NCBI GenBank assembly: GCA_021203685.1
Contig: JAJQAS010000170.1
Location: 1 to 16,025 of the forward strand
Source of the DNA: Clostridiales bacterium
Lineage (GTDB): Bacteria; Bacillota; Clostridia; Oscillospirales; Oscillospiraceae
DNA: 16,025 nt
Direction: 5' to 3'
Of this stretch, positions 14,904-16,025 are shown piece by piece (the first letter of the stretch is position 1; every line of letters starts with the position of its first letter). A program made the position numbers and the translations under genes. Under the pieces are notes generated by a model. The model was not told the DNA's origin. It was given only the letters and a program-made list of their open reading frames with translations, and ran no database searches.

Positions 14904-15655
14904 ACCTGTTTCGTTCGCTGACGCTGACCTTTTCCCTCTGTTCCGCCATCCCCATGCCCAACGTTCAGTGGGAAGAGGAAAATATGCAGTGGGTGTTTCC
15001 CTGCCTGCCGGTGGTGGGCGGGGTCATCGGCGGGGCACTGTGGCTGTGGCTGCGGCTGGCCCTGTGGCTGGAGCTGGGTTCGATGCTGACCGGCGCGGGG
15101 GCGCTGCTGCTGCCCATCGCCCTCTCCGGCGGCATCCACCTGGACGGGCTGTGTGATACCTGCGACGCCCTTGGCTCCCACCAGAGCCGGGAACGCAAGC
15201 TGGAAATCATGAAGGACCCCCACATCGGGGCCTTCGGCGTCATGGGCTGTGTGTTGTATCTGCTGCTGTTCTTTGCCGCCTGGACGGAGGTGCCTTTGAC
15301 AGAAAGCAATCTGGTGTTGCTGGTGGTCATCCCAATCACCTCCCGGAGCTGGACGGCGCTGGCCGCCGTCACCCGGAAAAACGCCCGTGGCTCCGGGCTG
15401 CTGGCCACCTTCACCGACGCCGCCGCCACCGGCTGGAACCGGCTGCTGTGCGGCGTGTGGCTGGGGGCGTGTCTGGCGTTCCAGCTGTGCTGGAGCGCGG
15501 CGGGACGCTGGGCGGCAGTCTGCGCCGCGCTGGTGGCGCTGGGGTTTTATTACATGACCAAGGAGCAGTTCGGCGGTCTCACCGGCGACCTGGCGGGGTG
15601 CCAGCTCCAGTTGTTGGAGCTGGGGATGGTGCTGGCGGTGGCTGTGGCCGGATAA
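14900..15655 (+). CDS. cobS: Adenosylcobinamide-GDP ribazoletransferase (cobalamin synthase)
   Basis: A 251-residue integral membrane enzyme that joins AdoCbi-GDP and alpha-ribazole (phosphate). Seen: the N-terminal LTLTFSLCSAIPMPNVQWEE, hydrophobic segments at about 34-56, 60-78, 110-128, 135-150 and 185-215, and a hydrophobic C-terminus. The divalent-metal motif GGIHLDGLCDTCDALGS (77-93, with D82, D86 and D89) is followed by KLEIMKDPHIGAFG. The start is GTG 14900 overlapping the cobU stop (GTGA), with AAGGGGGAAA upstream. The stop TAA overlaps the ribosome binding site of the next gene rather than its start codon, which ends the chain of 4-bp overlaps. Confidence 0.95.
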   Translation: MNLFRSLTLTFSLCSAIPMPNVQWEEENMQWVFPCLPVVGGVIGGALWLWLRLALWLELGSMLTGAGALLLPIALSGGIHLDGLCDTCDALGSHQSRERKLEIMKDPHIGAFGVMGCVLYLLLFFAAWTEVPLTESNLVLLVVIPITSRSWTALAAVTRKNARGSGLLATFTDAAATGWNRLLCGVWLGACLAFQLCWSAAGRWAAVCAALVALGFYYMTKEQFGGLTGDLAGCQLQLLELGMVLAVAVAG

Positions 15656-15665
15656 GGAGAGTTTT

Positions 15666-16025
15666 ATGCGTCTCATCATTGGCGGCGCGGGACAGGGCAA
15701 GCTGTTCTATGCCCTGAAAACGTATCAGTGTACCCCGGCGGACGTGGCGGAGACCTTCTCCGCCGCCCGAACGGCACGGGTCTTTGACCGGTTCCACGCC
15801 GCTGTCCGCGCCGCGCTGGACGCGGGGGAGGACCCCCAGCGGCTGACGGAAGAACTGCTGAACGCGAACCCGGACATCATTATCCTCTGCGACGAGGTGG
15901 GCTGCGGGGTCATTCCGGTGCAGCGGGAGGAGCGGGTCTGGCGGGAGACGGTGGGCCGTCTCTGTTGCGACCTGGCGGAACAGGCGGAGAGCGTGGAGCG
16001 GGTGTTCTGCGGCCTCCCCATGCGT
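15666..16025 (+). CDS. Second CobU-like protein, P-loop-degenerate paralogue (partial)
   Basis: 120 codons from ATG 15666 (AAGGAG 6 nt upstream), running off the right edge, probably near the true C-terminus judging by the family. Seen: a CobU-type N-terminal loop GGAGQGKLFYAL (6-17) in which the Ser/Thr of Walker A is replaced by Leu; no RHR-type guanylylation segment; a shortened middle; and then IIILCDEVGCGVIPVQREERVWRETVGRL, matching the EVGxGIVP region and C-terminal helix of CobU. Short proteins of this type are commonly annotated as cobinamide kinases in Clostridia. Without the P-loop Ser/Thr and the His, ordinary CobU chemistry is doubtful. It could assist CobU, act on another substrate, or sense corrinoid or nucleotide. 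It is separated from cobS by 10 bp, not overlapping. Confidence 0.75.
   Translation, partial: MRLIIGGAGQGKLFYALKTYQCTPADVAETFSAARTARVFDRFHAAVRAALDAGEDPQRLTEELLNANPDIIILCDEVGCGVIPVQREERVWRETVGRLCCDLAEQAESVERVFCGLPMR

Overview
The window comes from a high-GC Gram-positive anaerobe of the class Clostridia, most likely an Oscillospiraceae-type gut bacterium (Flavonifractor/Oscillibacter-like). This rests on the dnaG-rpoD(sigA) pair, the strong AGGAGG-type ribosome binding sites, the anaerobic (cbi) cobalamin pathway and the GC-rich codon use. The genus is an inference. I see no mobile element, CRISPR array, tRNA or rRNA.

Layout. On the minus strand lie the N-terminal part of a GH79/heparanase-like glycoside hydrolase (1-666, running off the left edge) and a small FMN-binding pyridoxamine-phosphate-oxidase-fold protein (833-1228). 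Each has its own good sigma-A promoter. From 1359 everything is on the plus strand. mgtE (Mg2+ channel/transporter) comes first, with a leader of about 230 nt that can fold so as to hide its Shine-Dalgarno sequence. Next are dnaG (primase) and rpoD (housekeeping sigma), overlapping by 4 bp and closed by a strong terminator. A fresh promoter then starts a cobalamin operon: cbiD, cbiF, cbiG, cbiH, cbiJ, cbiET, cbiA, cobT, cobU, cobS and a second CobU-like gene cut by the right edge.

How the genes work together. CbiH, CbiF, CbiG, CbiD, CbiJ and CbiET carry out ring contraction, methylation, reduction and decarboxylation of cobalt-precorrins. CbiA amidates the corrin ring. CobU, CobT and CobS activate the aminopropanol arm, activate the lower base and join them into cobalamin (phosphate). 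Steps not encoded here are the cobaltochelatase, CbiL, CbiC, the adenosyltransferase, CbiP, CbiB and CobC; they may lie downstream or elsewhere. All nine junctions from cbiD to cobS are 4-bp ATGA/GTGA overlaps, which implies tight translational coupling.

Most worth a second look: (1) the mgtE leader, which does not look like the known M-box Mg2+ riboswitch yet contains competing helices and an 8-bp anti-Shine-Dalgarno helix; (2) the paired CobU paralogues, which have complementary sets of intact and degenerate motifs; (3) a B12 operon driven from a promoter so close to its start codon that no cobalamin riboswitch fits.
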